Origin: Rhynchopus sp. YZ270_cl-10
Lineage: Eukaryota; Euglenozoa; Diplonemea; Diplonemida; Diplonemidae
Assembly (NCBI GenBank): GCA_964035575.1
Contig: OZ037837.1
Coordinates: 1,798,001-1,862,000, forward strand
Length of the DNA stretch: 64,000 nucleotides
Direction: 5' to 3'
Of this stretch, positions 34,066-44,832 are shown piece by piece. Both the position numbers and the translations under genes were made by a program. Under the pieces are notes generated by a model. The model ran no database searches. It was not told the DNA's origin and saw nothing but the letters and a program-made list of their open reading frames with translations. Position 1 is the first letter of the stretch. Each line of letters begins with the position of its first letter.

Positions 34066-35734
34066 AAAAAAAAAAACCTCCCTTTATTGCATTCCTTTTT
34101 TTTTTTGTCTGATTAGTACATCTTTCAAAAAATTCTTATTTTTTCTTGCTCTGCTCTTTTTTTATTTTTCTCTATTTTGTATTTTCCTTTTATGACCGTG
34201 AATGTTATTACAATGGAATGTGCACGAGGTGATCAGACACGTTAGCACTTTCATCAAAGCTTCTGTTTTTCTTTTTAATGTGACTCCGAGAGCTTAGGGT
34301 CATCTATATTTTTTTTCTCTTCTTTTTGATCAAATATATTTGAGCAATTCTTTGCCATGTAGTCTGAAAGAAGGTGCAAAACAGGTGTTGAAGAGGAAGA
34401 GGGGGTTGGTGGATTTGGTACGTAACAATATGCCCCCTTAGGTTTCCTGCCTAGGGGGTGTGCTTATAAGAGTATTGTCAACAAAAAAACAACCACTCAA
34501 GAGAGCTGCACGTATCGCAATTCGATGTCACCACCTCTCCCAGTGTTTCCTGCGCGTTCTTATCAGCGAGTCTGGTGAGGAGTTATTTAGTATTTTATTT
34601 TTATTTTTATGTTTGAACTTTTCTCTTTCTTTGATATGAAATTGACGTTTTCGGTTTTTCTTTTTTTTATTTTTTTTGTGCAAAAGATTACGTTTACCCG
34701 GGGGGTATTTTTTTTTTAGAGACAACAACAGAGTATTGAATCATTTCGCTTCATCTTCCACCATTTGGTTAGTTTCTTTTTTTTAAAAAAAAATAACAAA
34801 GTACTTTAAACGACTGCAGGTTGACAAAAGCGTGTCATCGAAAGCTTTAGCATCTTATCCCTTTTTTTCTTCTTTTTGCCTCCCCGATTTTTTATTGGTG
34901 AGGCTTTCTTCAAAAAAAAAAGAAATTGTTTTTTTGTGTGTCTGCAGATCTATAGAGTGCTTGCAACGTTATTAACCCCCGCGCCGTATTTTTTTTTTCT
35001 TCTCCTGGTGCTTTTTTGGAAATCGGTCAACGACCTGTCAGTGACCTTGTCAATATCGACCCCCTCCCGGAGCACCATCTCCGCCTTTTTTTTTTTTGTG
35101 TTTTTCTCCTCTGAAGTGGTAGTCCTCGTACGCCCACCGCCCTGCGATTCTCGTAGCCGGTTTTCCTTTGTGGGCGTTGAAGTTTGTTGCGAGTAGTTCC
35201 CCAGATGAGAAGAACGTCTCCCGGACTTTTGTGTGCATATGACCCATGAATAAACTTTCCCAGGGTACATCACAGCGCAACATTTTTAGCACTTATTTCT
35301 CTCTCTTTTGTTCCTACATTTTTTTTTTTCCTGGCCAAGCATTTTGGTAAGCTTAGGCTGACCTTTGTGTTTCTTTTTCTCCTTGCCAGACTTTTGTATT
35401 TTCTTTTTCTTTTTCTGCTCCACTTCTCCATTTCTCTATATATTTCTATTTCTCTCCTTTTATTTTTTTTGTTGGCGTTTCTTGCCTTCCCTCCTCCCCA
35501 ACACGCTACTGCGGCCTCTCCATTGGCCACGGTAGCAAAAAAAATTTTTCAAAAAAAAAATAGCATCACCTCCTTCCCTTTTGCTTTATCCCTCCCCTCC
35601 CCTCCCCCCCCGCTCTCTCTTGAGACCTCACACGGTGGAGTAGACAAAGGGGGACCACTAGTAGTGCTAGTAGCCCAAATGACCGGTGTTTGTTTACAAC
35701 TAGTATTACACCAGAAACACTACTACCGTAGCAG

Positions 35735-35781
35735 CCTAGACAAGCAGAATTGTCTAAGGGTTGGATTGTTCACCCACTAAC

Positions 35782-35825
<44 letters not shown>

Positions 35826-35881
35826 TTACCCTACTGATGGAGAGCCCACCGTAGCACCAGTCGTTACGATGGTAGCAGTCC
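35735..35881 (+). rRNA. Fragment of nuclear large-subunit (28S) rRNA, domain V/VI side
   Basis: GGTTGGATTGTTCACCC, AACGTGAGCTGGGTTTAGAC, CGTCGTGAGACAGGTT and TTTTACCCTACTGATG are near-universal eukaryotic LSU rRNA blocks in the right order. Just upstream, TAGACA, AGCAGAAT, TGTCTA forms the helix that is usually CCGA...TCGG in other eukaryotes, so the pairing is kept with different bases. After GATG a short insertion precedes GTCGTTACGATGGTAGCAGTCC, again LSU-like. Neither the sarcin-ricin loop nor earlier domain V sequence is adjacent, so only about 150 nt are present. It may be a transposed piece, or a module of a fragmented rRNA. It ends about 70 bases before the hydroxylase ATG. Confidence 0.85.
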
Positions 35882-35928
35882 CCTTGAGTAGCCCGCCGTG
35901 CCCTTCTCTTTCACCCCCCATCTTCTAC

Positions 35929-35930
35929 AG
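35929..35930 (+). promoter_or_regulatory. Possible splice-acceptor AG before the hydroxylase ATG
   Basis: CCCTTCTCTTTCACCCCCC, ATCTTCTACAG precedes the ATG by 21 bases. Similar AGs lie at 49425-49426 and 59473-59474 before two other genes. This would suit spliced-leader addition, but no leader is known here. Confidence 0.3.
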
Positions 35931-35951
35931 ATACTTTATTGATTAAAAACA

Positions 35952-36812
35952 ATGGATATGCTCAACACAACACTCGGGAACGGCACCTCCCCAGAAAGCT
36001 TTTATGTGCAAGCGCTTGCGATGCGCGCCCTCCTCCTTCCTGAAGAGGGGGGCTGGCCGGAGCCGCTTTTCTGGCCCGTCAGCTGGGCGATCCAAGCCTT
36101 CCTCTCTGTGACCACCAGCGTCTCTGCGTACCTCATTGCCATCGCCCTCTTCCCGGAGTACACTGACGAGAACGCTGCCCTCAAGGCGAAGTACAACAAG
36201 ACCTCGCGGTACGGCTGGCTCTCCTTTGCCGGCAACCACATCTTCGCGGGGCTGAGCGGCAGTGTTTCGTTCGCAGTAAGCTGGTACCGCGGCAACATCT
36301 GGTGGGACATCGTCGACATCCCGTACATGACCGGACCGGAGCTTGCGTTCCACGCAGTCTACATGGTCGCGTTCTTCTGGATGATGGTTTTGGTGTACGA
36401 TTTTTTGACCTATGTGGTTCACCGCATCGAGCACGAATGGCGGTGGCTGTACAGGAACATGCACTCCCAGCACCACGAGAACATGTTCCCGCAGAACCCG
36501 ATTGAGGCGATTTATGGGGACTTCATTGAAGGTGCGATGGTGTCATGGTTTTACTTCATCCAGTGCTGTGTGTACCCGACGCTGCCTGCAAGCGTGGTGG
36601 GGGCGATGGCGATCATGATAGTCCTCTCCGCACAGTGGAACCACAGCGGCGTGCACGTGAAGGTCCCATGGCTGTTCTACGACAGCGAACGTCACCTCTG
36701 GCATCATATGGAACACAACTGCAACTTCGCCGAGCACACACCAGTCTGGGATATTCTCTTTGGAACAGCGAAGGAAGGGAACTGGGCTGCGCGTATCAAA
36801 AAGCAGGCGTGA
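35952..36812 (+). CDS. Fatty acid hydroxylase / sterol desaturase superfamily membrane protein
   Basis: This 286-residue protein has the superfamily's three histidine clusters: H157-RIE-H161, H171-SQ-H174-H175 and H248-LW-H251-H252, plus H231 and H235 in NHSGVH and H256. These bind the di-iron centre that hydroxylates or desaturates lipid chains or sterols in the ER membrane. Hydrophobic segments lie at about 48-67, 97-111, 131-155 and 193-228. The length is normal for the ERG3/C4-methyl-oxidase/FA-hydroxylase group. The exact substrate cannot be read from sequence, and there is no fused cytochrome b5 domain, unlike many fatty acid 2-hydroxylases. The ATG at 35952 (AAAACAATGG) is the first in frame after the AG at 35930. 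The gene is intronless and GC-rich, between an LSU rRNA fragment and repeats. Confidence 0.92.
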   Translation: MDMLNTTLGNGTSPESFYVQALAMRALLLPEEGGWPEPLFWPVSWAIQAFLSVTTSVSAYLIAIALFPEYTDENAALKAKYNKTSRYGWLSFAGNHIFAGLSGSVSFAVSWYRGNIWWDIVDIPYMTGPELAFHAVYMVAFFWMMVLVYDFLTYVVHRIEHEWRWLYRNMHSQHHENMFPQNPIEAIYGDFIEGAMVSWFYFIQCCVYPTLPASVVGAMAIMIVLSAQWNHSGVHVKVPWLFYDSERHLWHHMEHNCNFAEHTPVWDILFGTAKEGNWAARIKKQA

Positions 36813-37955
36813 AGTGTGTCATTTTAAGAATTTTTTTTTGATTTATAGATCGAACGAGAAGTTGACAAAAGGGAAATGCCATCTGTTTTTCACCTTCATT
36901 TTGTGCTCCTTCCTTCTTCACCATCTGTACAGAACTTTCACTTTCTTGCTTTTTCTATTTGGCTCTTTTTTTGTAAACATATCCGTTTTTCAAAGAAGAA
37001 AATAAAAAGAAAAAATGTGGAAGCGTACAACTAAACTCTCCCTGTTTTTTTTCCCGTTTTTCCTGTGTGAAGATAGCTATTGACACCTTAGTATTTTTGA
37101 GATTCCATTTTGTGTTTTTTTTTTGTGTCGACAATGTGCGAGACTAAAAACAAACATCACTTTTTGAAAGGAAGAAAGGCCTTTTTTTAAAAAAAAATTG
37201 TTTTGCTTTTTCTTCTATTGACGCACGTTTTCTTTTCGCTCGAATATTATTTTATTTTGAACGAAAGTACCCTCCACTCCCCACCTCTTCTGCACGTCTT
37301 TCCCTCCCACCCCGCAGTGATGCAGAAAGCCCAGGGTCCAAAAAAAAACCCGAAGACCTTAAAAAAAAATCCAAAAAAGACCCCCGCGGAAACGACATTG
37401 GAAATGTAACGAGCTTTTTTTCATAATGTTTTATTCTCCCTCACAAAATATCACACAGAGAAATACTCGTATTTTTTCACACAACGCGTCCGTTTTGTTT
37501 GTTTTCTCAACGACACCTCTTTTTCAAATTTTTCTCCTCCCCCCGGCATAATATGTGATACTGTTTTCAATGGACGAATACACATGAAAAGGAGTTCCGC
37601 GCTATTCATAGAACTCAATCTGCGATTGAGCGTATCTAACAACAACCAAAAACAAAGAAACAATAAGACATGCACAAAGAGCAAAACAAAGAGATTTTGA
37701 CAAAAAAAAAGGGGGCAATAAAATCAAAACATCGCAAATATGAATTTTTCGGAGCGATCTGAAGAAATTGTATTGGGTCGGACATATTTTTTTTTAGTGG
37801 AGTTTAAGCCAGTACCCACACTCGTTTTCATGATCCTCATCTCCAACCCAACTGCTCCCGCTTCGCGACTGTGAAGCAGCGAACAGACACTGATTTCTTC
37901 AGCTCCGGGAAACCCACAAACCATCAAAACCCAACAAAAAGAAAGAAAAAAACAG

Positions 37956-38014
37956 TTAGTGGAGCACACTCTAGCCTAGACCTAGGGTGGCCACACTAAT
38001 ACAACCAAGTTTTC
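37956..38014 (+). repeat. Hairpin family H4, copy 9 (enlarged centre)
   Basis: Outer arms TTAGTG/CACTAA are intact. The centre has 12 extra bases that lengthen the inner stem (CTCTAG, then CTAGGG). Confidence 0.65.
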
Positions 38015-38224
38015 AAAAAAAACATACTTGCAAAAAATACCCACCTTGCATCACTGCTCCCTCTCTCTCTCTCTTTCTCTCTCTCTCTCCCCCTTCCCCT
38101 TTTTGTTGTTCATCGATGTTATATCGATAATGGCCCCTCTGTGTTCAGGGGGCCTCACTTCCCCTCCCTCTCTCTCCCCCCCACGAGAATATTTTGTGCT
38201 TTCATCCAGATGACTGGCATCGTA

Positions 38225-38375
38225 CACAGTCGACCAGTCGGAAACGGGGCATTGGGGTGTACCATTTGATAAGCAATGGTATTTCAAGTATAGGTGAGGT
38301 CACGACACCTTCCCCCCTTTTTTTTTCCCAGTTGTATGTGCACGTTTTAAGGAACCTTTTTTAGGTCCCCACTTA
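38225..38375 (-). ncRNA. Chain-of-hairpins element, reverse copy
   Basis: The reverse complement shares AATACCATTGCTT, ATGGTACA, CTCACCTAT and CAACTGG with 12952-13130. Its hairpins AGGT/ACCT (38297-38310) and TACCATT/AATGGTA (38260-38281) are kept despite base changes. Confidence 0.4.
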
Positions 38376-38772
38376 TGAAGTCAGGCCAGTGTCCTTAGAG
38401 GGACTCCTAAACGGTACTGCCACACCCTGAGGGGGAGGTGTGCTGTCTGTATACTATGTGGCAACAACGGGGAGGTGACCTCCGTATGTCGGCAATCCGT
38501 GAGTAGTAGACGTGGGAAATGGCACCAACCGGGACACAGTCCTGGGTTTACTCTAGATTGAATATGAAAAAAAAAAAAAAAAAAAACAAGCAGCCACACT
38601 GCGACAACAACGCTAAGGTGACGAGAGGCGAACATCAAAGCATTTTTTTTTAAACCCACAACAACATACAAATCACAACAAAATATCACCAACTTCATAT
38701 TCACCCCATTCACACCCCCTTTGCTGTGCCTGTACCTTAAGGGGGCACCAACACAAGGGTATTGTATTAACC

Positions 38773-38812
38773 AGTGCCTGCGTCCACCGGTGTACGGTGA
38801 GGCGTTTGCACT
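38773..38812 (+). repeat. Hairpin family H3, copy 4
   Basis: AGTGCCTGCGTCC, CACCG, loop GTGTA, CGGTG, AGGCGTTTGCACT. A 3' half-copy follows at about 38899-38920. Confidence 0.6.
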
Positions 38813-39382
38813 TTCTCTTTCGCTCCCCCCCCTCCACACACAGTAAGCGTTTAGTGCAACTATACTAAACGCGATGCATGAGCACATTCACCCTTAGAAC
38901 GGTGAGGTGTTTGCACTTTCCCTTTTTTTTTCGAGAAGCATTTTTTTCTTCTTGCAGCTCATCACCCCGTACTAAACTCTTCTCCGAAGCTATTTGTTTT
39001 TTCACAGAAAGCCACATATCCAGGAATTTTTTTTTTTTGAAGAAAGAAGGAGTTGGTCCACCAGCAACTCCTCTTTGGTTTGTTTTTTTTTTGTGGCAAA
39101 AAAGGAAACAAATACTAATAAAAAGTGGAGATTTGCACAACTGTGGCAACACAACCGAGGCAACTACACTACAACAATTTATCAACAAAAAAAAAAAAAG
39201 CAAAATTCAAGACTGTCAAAAAAAGGCAGCTACACTAATACAACAAACAGGCATATTACTCAGTCACCATATTTGGGAAGAAAGCGATACGGCGAAAGCA
39301 CATCACTTTAAAGTGGCTCCAAAAAAACGGGCATATTGTAGCTGATCTATGCAATGTTATATGGGTGAATCATTTATGCTAA

Positions 39383-39413
39383 GGTGACTAAGCACGAGAG
39401 GCTTAGGATCATC
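39383..39413 (+). repeat. Hairpin family H1, copy 6
   Basis: GGTGA, CTAAGC, ACGAGAG, GCTTAG, GA, TCATC, then TTATAAACTTTT. This is the cleanest copy. Confidence 0.65.
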
Positions 39414-39616
39414 TTATAAACTTTTCTTTATTTTTAGTGTCACGTGAGACGATTCTTTGTAGCCTCTCTCTTTTATTTTCTCTCCGTCCCCACCCCCCCC
39501 TAAAGCAAGAAGCCTGATCTAAAGGTGGCTGCCATTACTTTAAAGTGACAGTCTGTCTGTGTGACTTGCTGGTGCACGCCCTTGTGTCCCCCCCTTAGCG
39601 TGGCAAATACAATGTA

Positions 39617-39715
39617 CAGTAATACAACAAACGGTGGGGTAAAAAACTAAGGTGTATTTTTGGTTTTTCAAAACTCTGAGGAGAGGTTTTTACCCCCACC
39701 GATGTTGTCTTACTG
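39617..39715. mobile_element. Tc1/mariner-like MITE, copy 2 (99 bp, TA duplication)
   Basis: TA at 39615-39616 and 39716-39717. Inverted termini CAGTAATACAACA / CAGTAAGACAACA, then GGTGGGG. Confidence 0.8.
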
Positions 39716-39832
39716 TACATTTAGGGTACTGTCCATGGCACGTCAACTGAAACCTCAACTCGCCATGCGCATACCAGAAGGGACACGTGGCAGCAATCAA
39801 CTTTTTCCACAGCGACTTTGTATTTTTTTTGG

Positions 39833-40237
39833 CTACATTCTTGTTCGCCTTTCTCTCTCTTTTTTATTTCTCCATGGGTAGTATCTGGATCCAGTTCCAG
39901 GTGATTCCAGGTTTCTCAGATTTTTCGTGAAATTCCAGGTTTTTTCCAGGTATTCCAGGTGATTCCAGGTCAATTCCAGGTAATTCCAGGTGGGTTTAAG
40001 CAGAAATCTGCACGCAACACAAACACACATTCCGATCTGGAAGTGTGGACGATGACAAAACACTCGGTTTTTTACACTGCTGCTTCCACTGCTGAGGGTG
40101 CTGTCGCTGCCACTGACACTGGAACTGCTGCCGCTGGAACTGCTGCTGCTGTTGTCTACCCTCTTCCTTTTCTGTTCCCTCTGTTTCACCGCAATCTTTT
40201 TCACTTGCGTGATCATTGCGTTTGGTTTCCTCCCCAT
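39833..40237 (-). other. Possible coding remnant, basic then serine-rich
   Basis: From an ATG at 40237 the minus strand reads MGRKPNAMITQVKKIAVKQ, then an EQKRKRV cluster that could be a nuclear signal, then about 30 residues mostly serine and glycine. It then runs into the TTCCAGG array. It may be the first exon of the element's own protein. No family is recognised. Confidence 0.25.
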
Positions 40238-40345
40238 GGTTTTTGTTGTTCTCTCTACACAGTGTACTGAATAGGAAGAGAACTCGGGGATAGAGGGGAG
40301 TGAGCGCTTCAGCGACAATGGCAAAGACTAAAAAACGAAAGGTTT

Positions 40346-40965
40346 TTGGGGTAAGGACATTCTGGTACCCCCAAGTTTGACTTTTGGACAATTCAGACCC
40401 ACAAGGTTTCGATAAAGACAATTCAGACCCACAAGGTTTACGATAAAGACAGTTCAAACCCACAAGGTTTACGATAAAGACACTTCAGAACCACAAGGTT
40501 TGCATTTTGGACAGTTCAACCCCACAAGGTTTGCACTTTGGACAGTTCAGACCTTGTGGGTCTGAACTGTCCAAAATGCAAACCTTGTGGGTCTGAAGTG
40601 TCCAAAATTCAAACCTTGTGGTCTGAAGTGTCCAAAATACAAACCTTGTGGTTCTGAACTGTCCAAAAGTCAAACCTTGTTGTTCTGAACTGTCCAAAAG
40701 TCAAACCTTGTACGTGTTTTCTTCTTCTAAGGTGCTTGCTCTCCATACCTAGACCCTCGAATTTTTTTTCTTGACCCCATACATATGGGTGCATTTCGAC
40801 GATTTGAGGCCATTCAAAGCAAAAGTTGGCACTTTTGAGCATCTGCGGGGGTCTAAAGCACGGTTTTGCGTACACCACGCTGGATGATAGGGGTCACATG
40901 ATAGGTCACATCATGTGGCCATATATCAAGTTACACCGCAAAAATCTACCAGACCCTGTCTTCGT
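40346..40965. repeat. 620-bp inverted arm, left
   Basis: It holds a dozen units of TTCAGACCCACAAGG with GATAAAGACA or TTTTGGACAG between them. The units switch orientation at about 40545. The outer edge is GGGGTAAGGACATTCTGG. Confidence 0.9.
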
Positions 40966-41821
40966 ACAACGCCGCAGACAGGCCAAACATGCGTTGGACT
41001 CAGAGGAATGCCTGCTGTGCAGGTATCAAACATGAGAACCAACTCCCAGCAACAAGGGGCGCCTTTTGGCAGGCGTTGTTGAGGGTGTTTGGGGTGCAAA
41101 GTTTTCCACAATTTTGATGCGCGGGTACAGAAGCGTTGTCTTGTTCTTTCATCTCTAGGAAGTTAAATGTTCAATCGCGTTTAACTACCACTAGTCTAGG
41201 GCTTGTTCAGTGAACCCACGAGGGGTCGAAGGGGGTTGGTTATCCCATATCTATCAAAGGTTGTGTCGACCAGGCGAATCCACTATGTTACGCTGTACGT
41301 TGTTAAATCCGAAGAAATAACAACAGTGCATATGGCAGCGTCCGCAAACCACCCCCCCTTAAAGGTTATTATCAACTGCAGGAAGTTTGTTAAAAAGAGT
41401 GCCTCACGCTACACAAACCACCACCCGCGATTGACTTAGATGATAACTAGAGAATTCAGAACAAAACAACACCCTGCCCCATACACACTAAATTGTCATG
41501 CTCAAGAGCATGCCTGGGCCAAAATTACTGTGACACAAAAGGCAACAATACTACCCACAAGGAGTGTGAAATGTGCACTGGTTTTCTGGGGGAACGCAAT
41601 ATTTTATTGTGCCTCGTCCTCCGCGAGCAGAGGACAGACTTTCCGGAAAGTTTCCAAAGGTCGAATTTCTTGCACTAGCCATGCTCCCTGGGTTAAATGG
41701 CAATAGCAGTGACTGACTTCTGAGAGAAACAGGGCACTTGAAACCCAATTTTCATTATTTTGGTGTAATCCTGTGAGGGATGGGTGGGGAGGTGTGGGTG
41801 TGGGTGGGTGAAAAAAGGTGC
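40966..41821. other. Spacer between the 620-bp arms
   Basis: It is GC-moderate and unique in the window. Short open frames on the + strand (41203-41439 and 41493-41678) contain VSTRRIHYVTLYVV and a Cys/His-rich stretch (HKECEMC). These could be transposase remains but do not match a family I can name. Confidence 0.35.
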
Positions 41822-42441
41822 ACGAAGACAGGGTCTGGTAGATTTTTGCGGTGTAACTTGATATATGGCCACATGATGTGACCTATCATGTGACCCCTAT
41901 CATCCAGCGTGGTGTACGCAAAACCGTGCTTTAGACCCCCGCAGATGCTCAAAAGTGCCAACTTTTGCTTTGAATGGCCTCAAATCGTCGAAATGCACCC
42001 ATATGTATGGGGTCAAGAAAAAAAATTCGAGGGTCTAGGTATGGAGAGCAAGCACCTTAGAAGAAGAAAACACGTACAAGGTTTGACTTTTGGACAGTTC
42101 AGAACAACAAGGTTTGACTTTTGGACAGTTCAGAACCACAAGGTTTGTATTTTGGACACTTCAGACCACAAGGTTTGAATTTTGGACACTTCAGACCCAC
42201 AAGGTTTGCATTTTGGACAGTTCAGACCCACAAGGTCTGAACTGTCCAAAGTGCAAACCTTGTGGGGTTGAACTGTCCAAAATGCAAACCTTGTGGTTCT
42301 GAAGTGTCTTTATCGTAAACCTTGTGGGTTTGAACTGTCTTTATCGTAAACCTTGTGGGTCTGAATTGTCTTTATCGAAACCTTGTGGGTCTGAATTGTC
42401 CAAAAGTCAAACTTGGGGGTACCAGAATGTCCTTACCCCAA
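41822..42441. repeat. 620-bp inverted arm, right
   Basis: Reverse complement of 40346-40965 with no mismatch seen over long compared stretches. The equal length of both arms suggests recent origin or gene conversion. Confidence 0.9.
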
Positions 42442-42976
42442 GGTTTTTTAGAATTTCCATCACATGGTGTTCCGGAGGGGGCCAAGATTGACATGTCCTT
42501 GACAGTGGGGGTCCACTTTATAATTTGTGCGGGTTATTTTGGCCGGGAAATGTGCATCTTCCAAAAACACCGGCATTTGCATTTTTGGAATCTGTCTGTC
42601 CAGTAGTGGGGTCACTTTGCCAAAATGGACAAATTCTTGGTACATACGTGAAGACACCAGTAAAAAAGCCTAATTCCAGAAAAAATCCAGATCTGGAATA
42701 CCTGGAATTTTTCTGGAATTACCTGGAATCTGGATCCAGATACTACCCATGTTTCTCTTTTTTCTTCCCACTTTTTCTCTCTCCGTACAAAACAAACCAT
42801 ACTTTTTTTTGAATTGATGTTGTTTGAAGGTGCCCACTTACACGGTATTATATTAACTATTGTGATCAAAGATGACTATAAGCAACGGGTGGCTAAGGTT
42901 CTCATAACCCTTTCTTTGTTTTTTGCCTTTTTGTTTGCACTTTCAACTTCTCTTTTTTTTTTTGTACCCCCCCGAC

Positions 42977-43616
42977 CAGGGTAGTAGCTTGAAAGGTGCA
43001 CTTTTCAAGTGTTGCTGGTTTGCTGGTTTAGAAAAAAATTTTCCCCGGTTGAAAGCGGTCGTCGCGCGCTTCGCGCGCGCCTCCCTGCCAACCACTGAGT
43101 GGAGAGGCAAAGGGTAAATTTTGCGAGACAACAAAGAAAATGGAATATAATCCTGTGTTTACGGCGCTTGGTCTTGCACCTTCCACTAACTGTACAAAGT
43201 CAATACGTCTTCCAGAAGCAGGGCTGTTGCAACGGTGGGTCATTTTGAAAAAATGGTCAACTTTTTGCAGCTTTGGTCAAGTTGCATTTGCGGCTGCAAA
43301 ATACAAGGGGATTCCCTGAGACATTGTAAACTCTATTTTTTGCGGAGCAAAAAATTAATATAAAGTGGCGCCGCAGGCGAAAAAAAAATTAGGGCATAAT
43401 GCAAAACATGCAGCTTTTTACACCACAGAGTCACTTAATGAACCCTTTTTAGGGGTTCGCTTACGTGTGAGGCTTTCTTCTGTGAGTGGGAAAGTGGTGC
43501 GGGGGAGGCGAAAAACTGAATCCCGAATCCCACTTTTTTTTTTTATTTTTCCCCAAACCAGTAAACCAGCTCGTTCTGGTTTTGAAACCAGCAAAAGTAC
43601 CCAAGCTATTTCCCTG
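42977..43616. mobile_element. hAT-like element, 640 bp, 8-bp TSD CCCCCGAC
   Basis: Termini CAGGGTAGTAGCTTG and, reverse-complemented, CAGGGAAATAGCTTG; CCCCCGAC at 42969-42976 and 43617-43624. It carries GCGCGC TTCG CGCGC (43058-43078), TTTTTTGC GGA GCAAAAAA and GGCGCC GCA GGCG, and shares a 100-bp block with the element at 19730. Confidence 0.92.
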
Positions 43617-43691
43617 CCCCCGACCCCATTTGCCATCACACACTATTTCACTCTCCCCACACAACAATCCGTCGAAAGAATAAATAAAAAT

Positions 43692-43989
43692 CAGGCACTC
43701 CGCTAGGTACTAAAGTTCTGTTGATTGTCAACAGAACTTTTTGAAAATGGGGAAAAAAAGAAGAAAAAAAAAAGTTCTGCTAAGTGGTTCAGACCCGTTC
43801 TACCTGTCAAAAAAGCTCAGGAGAAGAAGATATGGAGAGGTGAGTGCTCAAACGTCCCAAAAAAGTCAAAATCGGGCGTTGGTAAAAAAAAAAGTTGCGT
43901 ACCGTGCGCCTGCGGCGCAAGCATGTACCCCACCAACGTGGACCATCAACAGAATATTTTCAAAATCGAAAATCCTAGCGGAGAGCCTG
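43692..43989. mobile_element. hAT-like element, 298 bp
   Basis: Termini CAGGCACTCCGCTAGG and, reverse-complemented, CAGGCTCTCCGCTAGG. AATAAAAAT lies on both sides (9 bp, or 8 bp with one slipped A). It contains the palindrome AAAGTTCTGTTGA with its complement (43713-43741) and GCGCC TGC GGCGC. Confidence 0.8.
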
Positions 43990-44832
43990 AATAAAAATGG
44001 CAAAAAAAAAAAAAAAATATGTGCACACATCCTCTTATGTGCCTATATTCTCTCCCCGGTGTTTACATTACTGAATGTAGGTTGTATTAGTATTTTTTGG
44101 TTCAAGGTTCCAAATTCCCCCAGGAGGAACTGTTCACCAAGATGTTCTTTTAATCCCGTACTGTTCGGACCACAAATACCAAAAAATATTTTTTTTTGAG
44201 TTTCTTTTTTACGTACAAAACATGTGTTGTAGTCCACCAGAACGGATCATTTTTTTTTGCAACTGACGCGCTGGAGAGGCCCTGGCCAAACATGGCGTGT
44301 TAGGGGAAATATATTCGTCGCACAGATTAGATCAGAGACCCCACCCGATATGTTTTTCATTTTACCTCTTTTGTGCTCCGCCACCGACACTCCCATTTTC
44401 TGTACTTCAGGCAATAATCATATACCATCACACACTGACATAGTCCGCGTGTGCTGGAAACAATCAATTTTTTCAAAAAAAAAAAAAGTGGAAGCGTGCA
44501 ATGCAACAAACGGTCGAGATCTGATCAAGCGAAACGGATATATTTTTTGTGACAACCCAGTTGCCTAAGAAAATACCAATGACTGCTATTTTGGCTTTGA
44601 AATGAATTTTTGCTTTGTTAACAGGGCATTCGCAACAGGGCTTACATAACAGCCCCCCCTTTTTTTTTTTGTGATTTTCAAAAAAAAATACTGGGGCAAC
44701 TCGGTAAAATTTGGAAAAATATCAGAAAAATGCGAGCGCACCTTTTAATTATTCAAAAGCATTTCATTTGGACTTGCGAGGTACTTGCGAATTTATTTAT
44801 TTTGTTTGTGATAGTTAGCTGTAGACTTACCC
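43990..44832. other. AT-rich intergenic region
   Basis: Nothing recognisable apart from homopolymers and a short R1-like GTGGAAGCGT at about 44489. Confidence 0.5.

Larger units (their letters stand above)
31803..35734. other. AT-rich intergenic region with many hairpin elements
   Basis: No gene is seen. Besides the listed elements it has a weak H1 relative (34280-34305), a hairpin CCCCCTTAGG/CCTAGGGGG at 34434-34460 and a short GACCTGTC element (35009-35064). Confidence 0.55.
36813..39616. other. Intergenic region with dispersed repeats
   Basis: No gene is seen. R1 lies at 37017-37110, H4 at 37956-38014, a CT microsatellite at 38061-38093, H3 at 38773-38812 and H1 at 39383-39413. A roughly 330-bp repeat at 37403-37730 is shared with 62337-62668 (TCATAATGTTTTATTC, CGCGTCCGTTT, CATGAAAAGGAGTTCCG). 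Confidence 0.6.
39873..42751. mobile_element. CATGG-ended element, 2.9 kb, 6-bp TSD TTTCTC, with long inner inverted arms
   Basis: Ends CATGGGTAGTATCTGGATCC are inverted; TTTCTC at 39867-39872 and 42752-42757. Next to the ends are arrays of TTCCAGG, with nine or more units on the left. Inside, 40346-40965 is repeated inverted at 41822-42441 (620 bp each), around an 856-bp spacer. The termini and duplication size match the element at 4763. No transposase family is recognised; IS3EU-like or Dada-like elements (about 6-bp duplications) are possible relatives. Confidence 0.8.

Noticed and set aside
40609-40878. Protein gene on the minus strand, duplicated at 41909
   Set aside because: The frame sits in the inverted 620-bp arms and is made of binding-site-like repeats; both copies are identical simply because the arms are.
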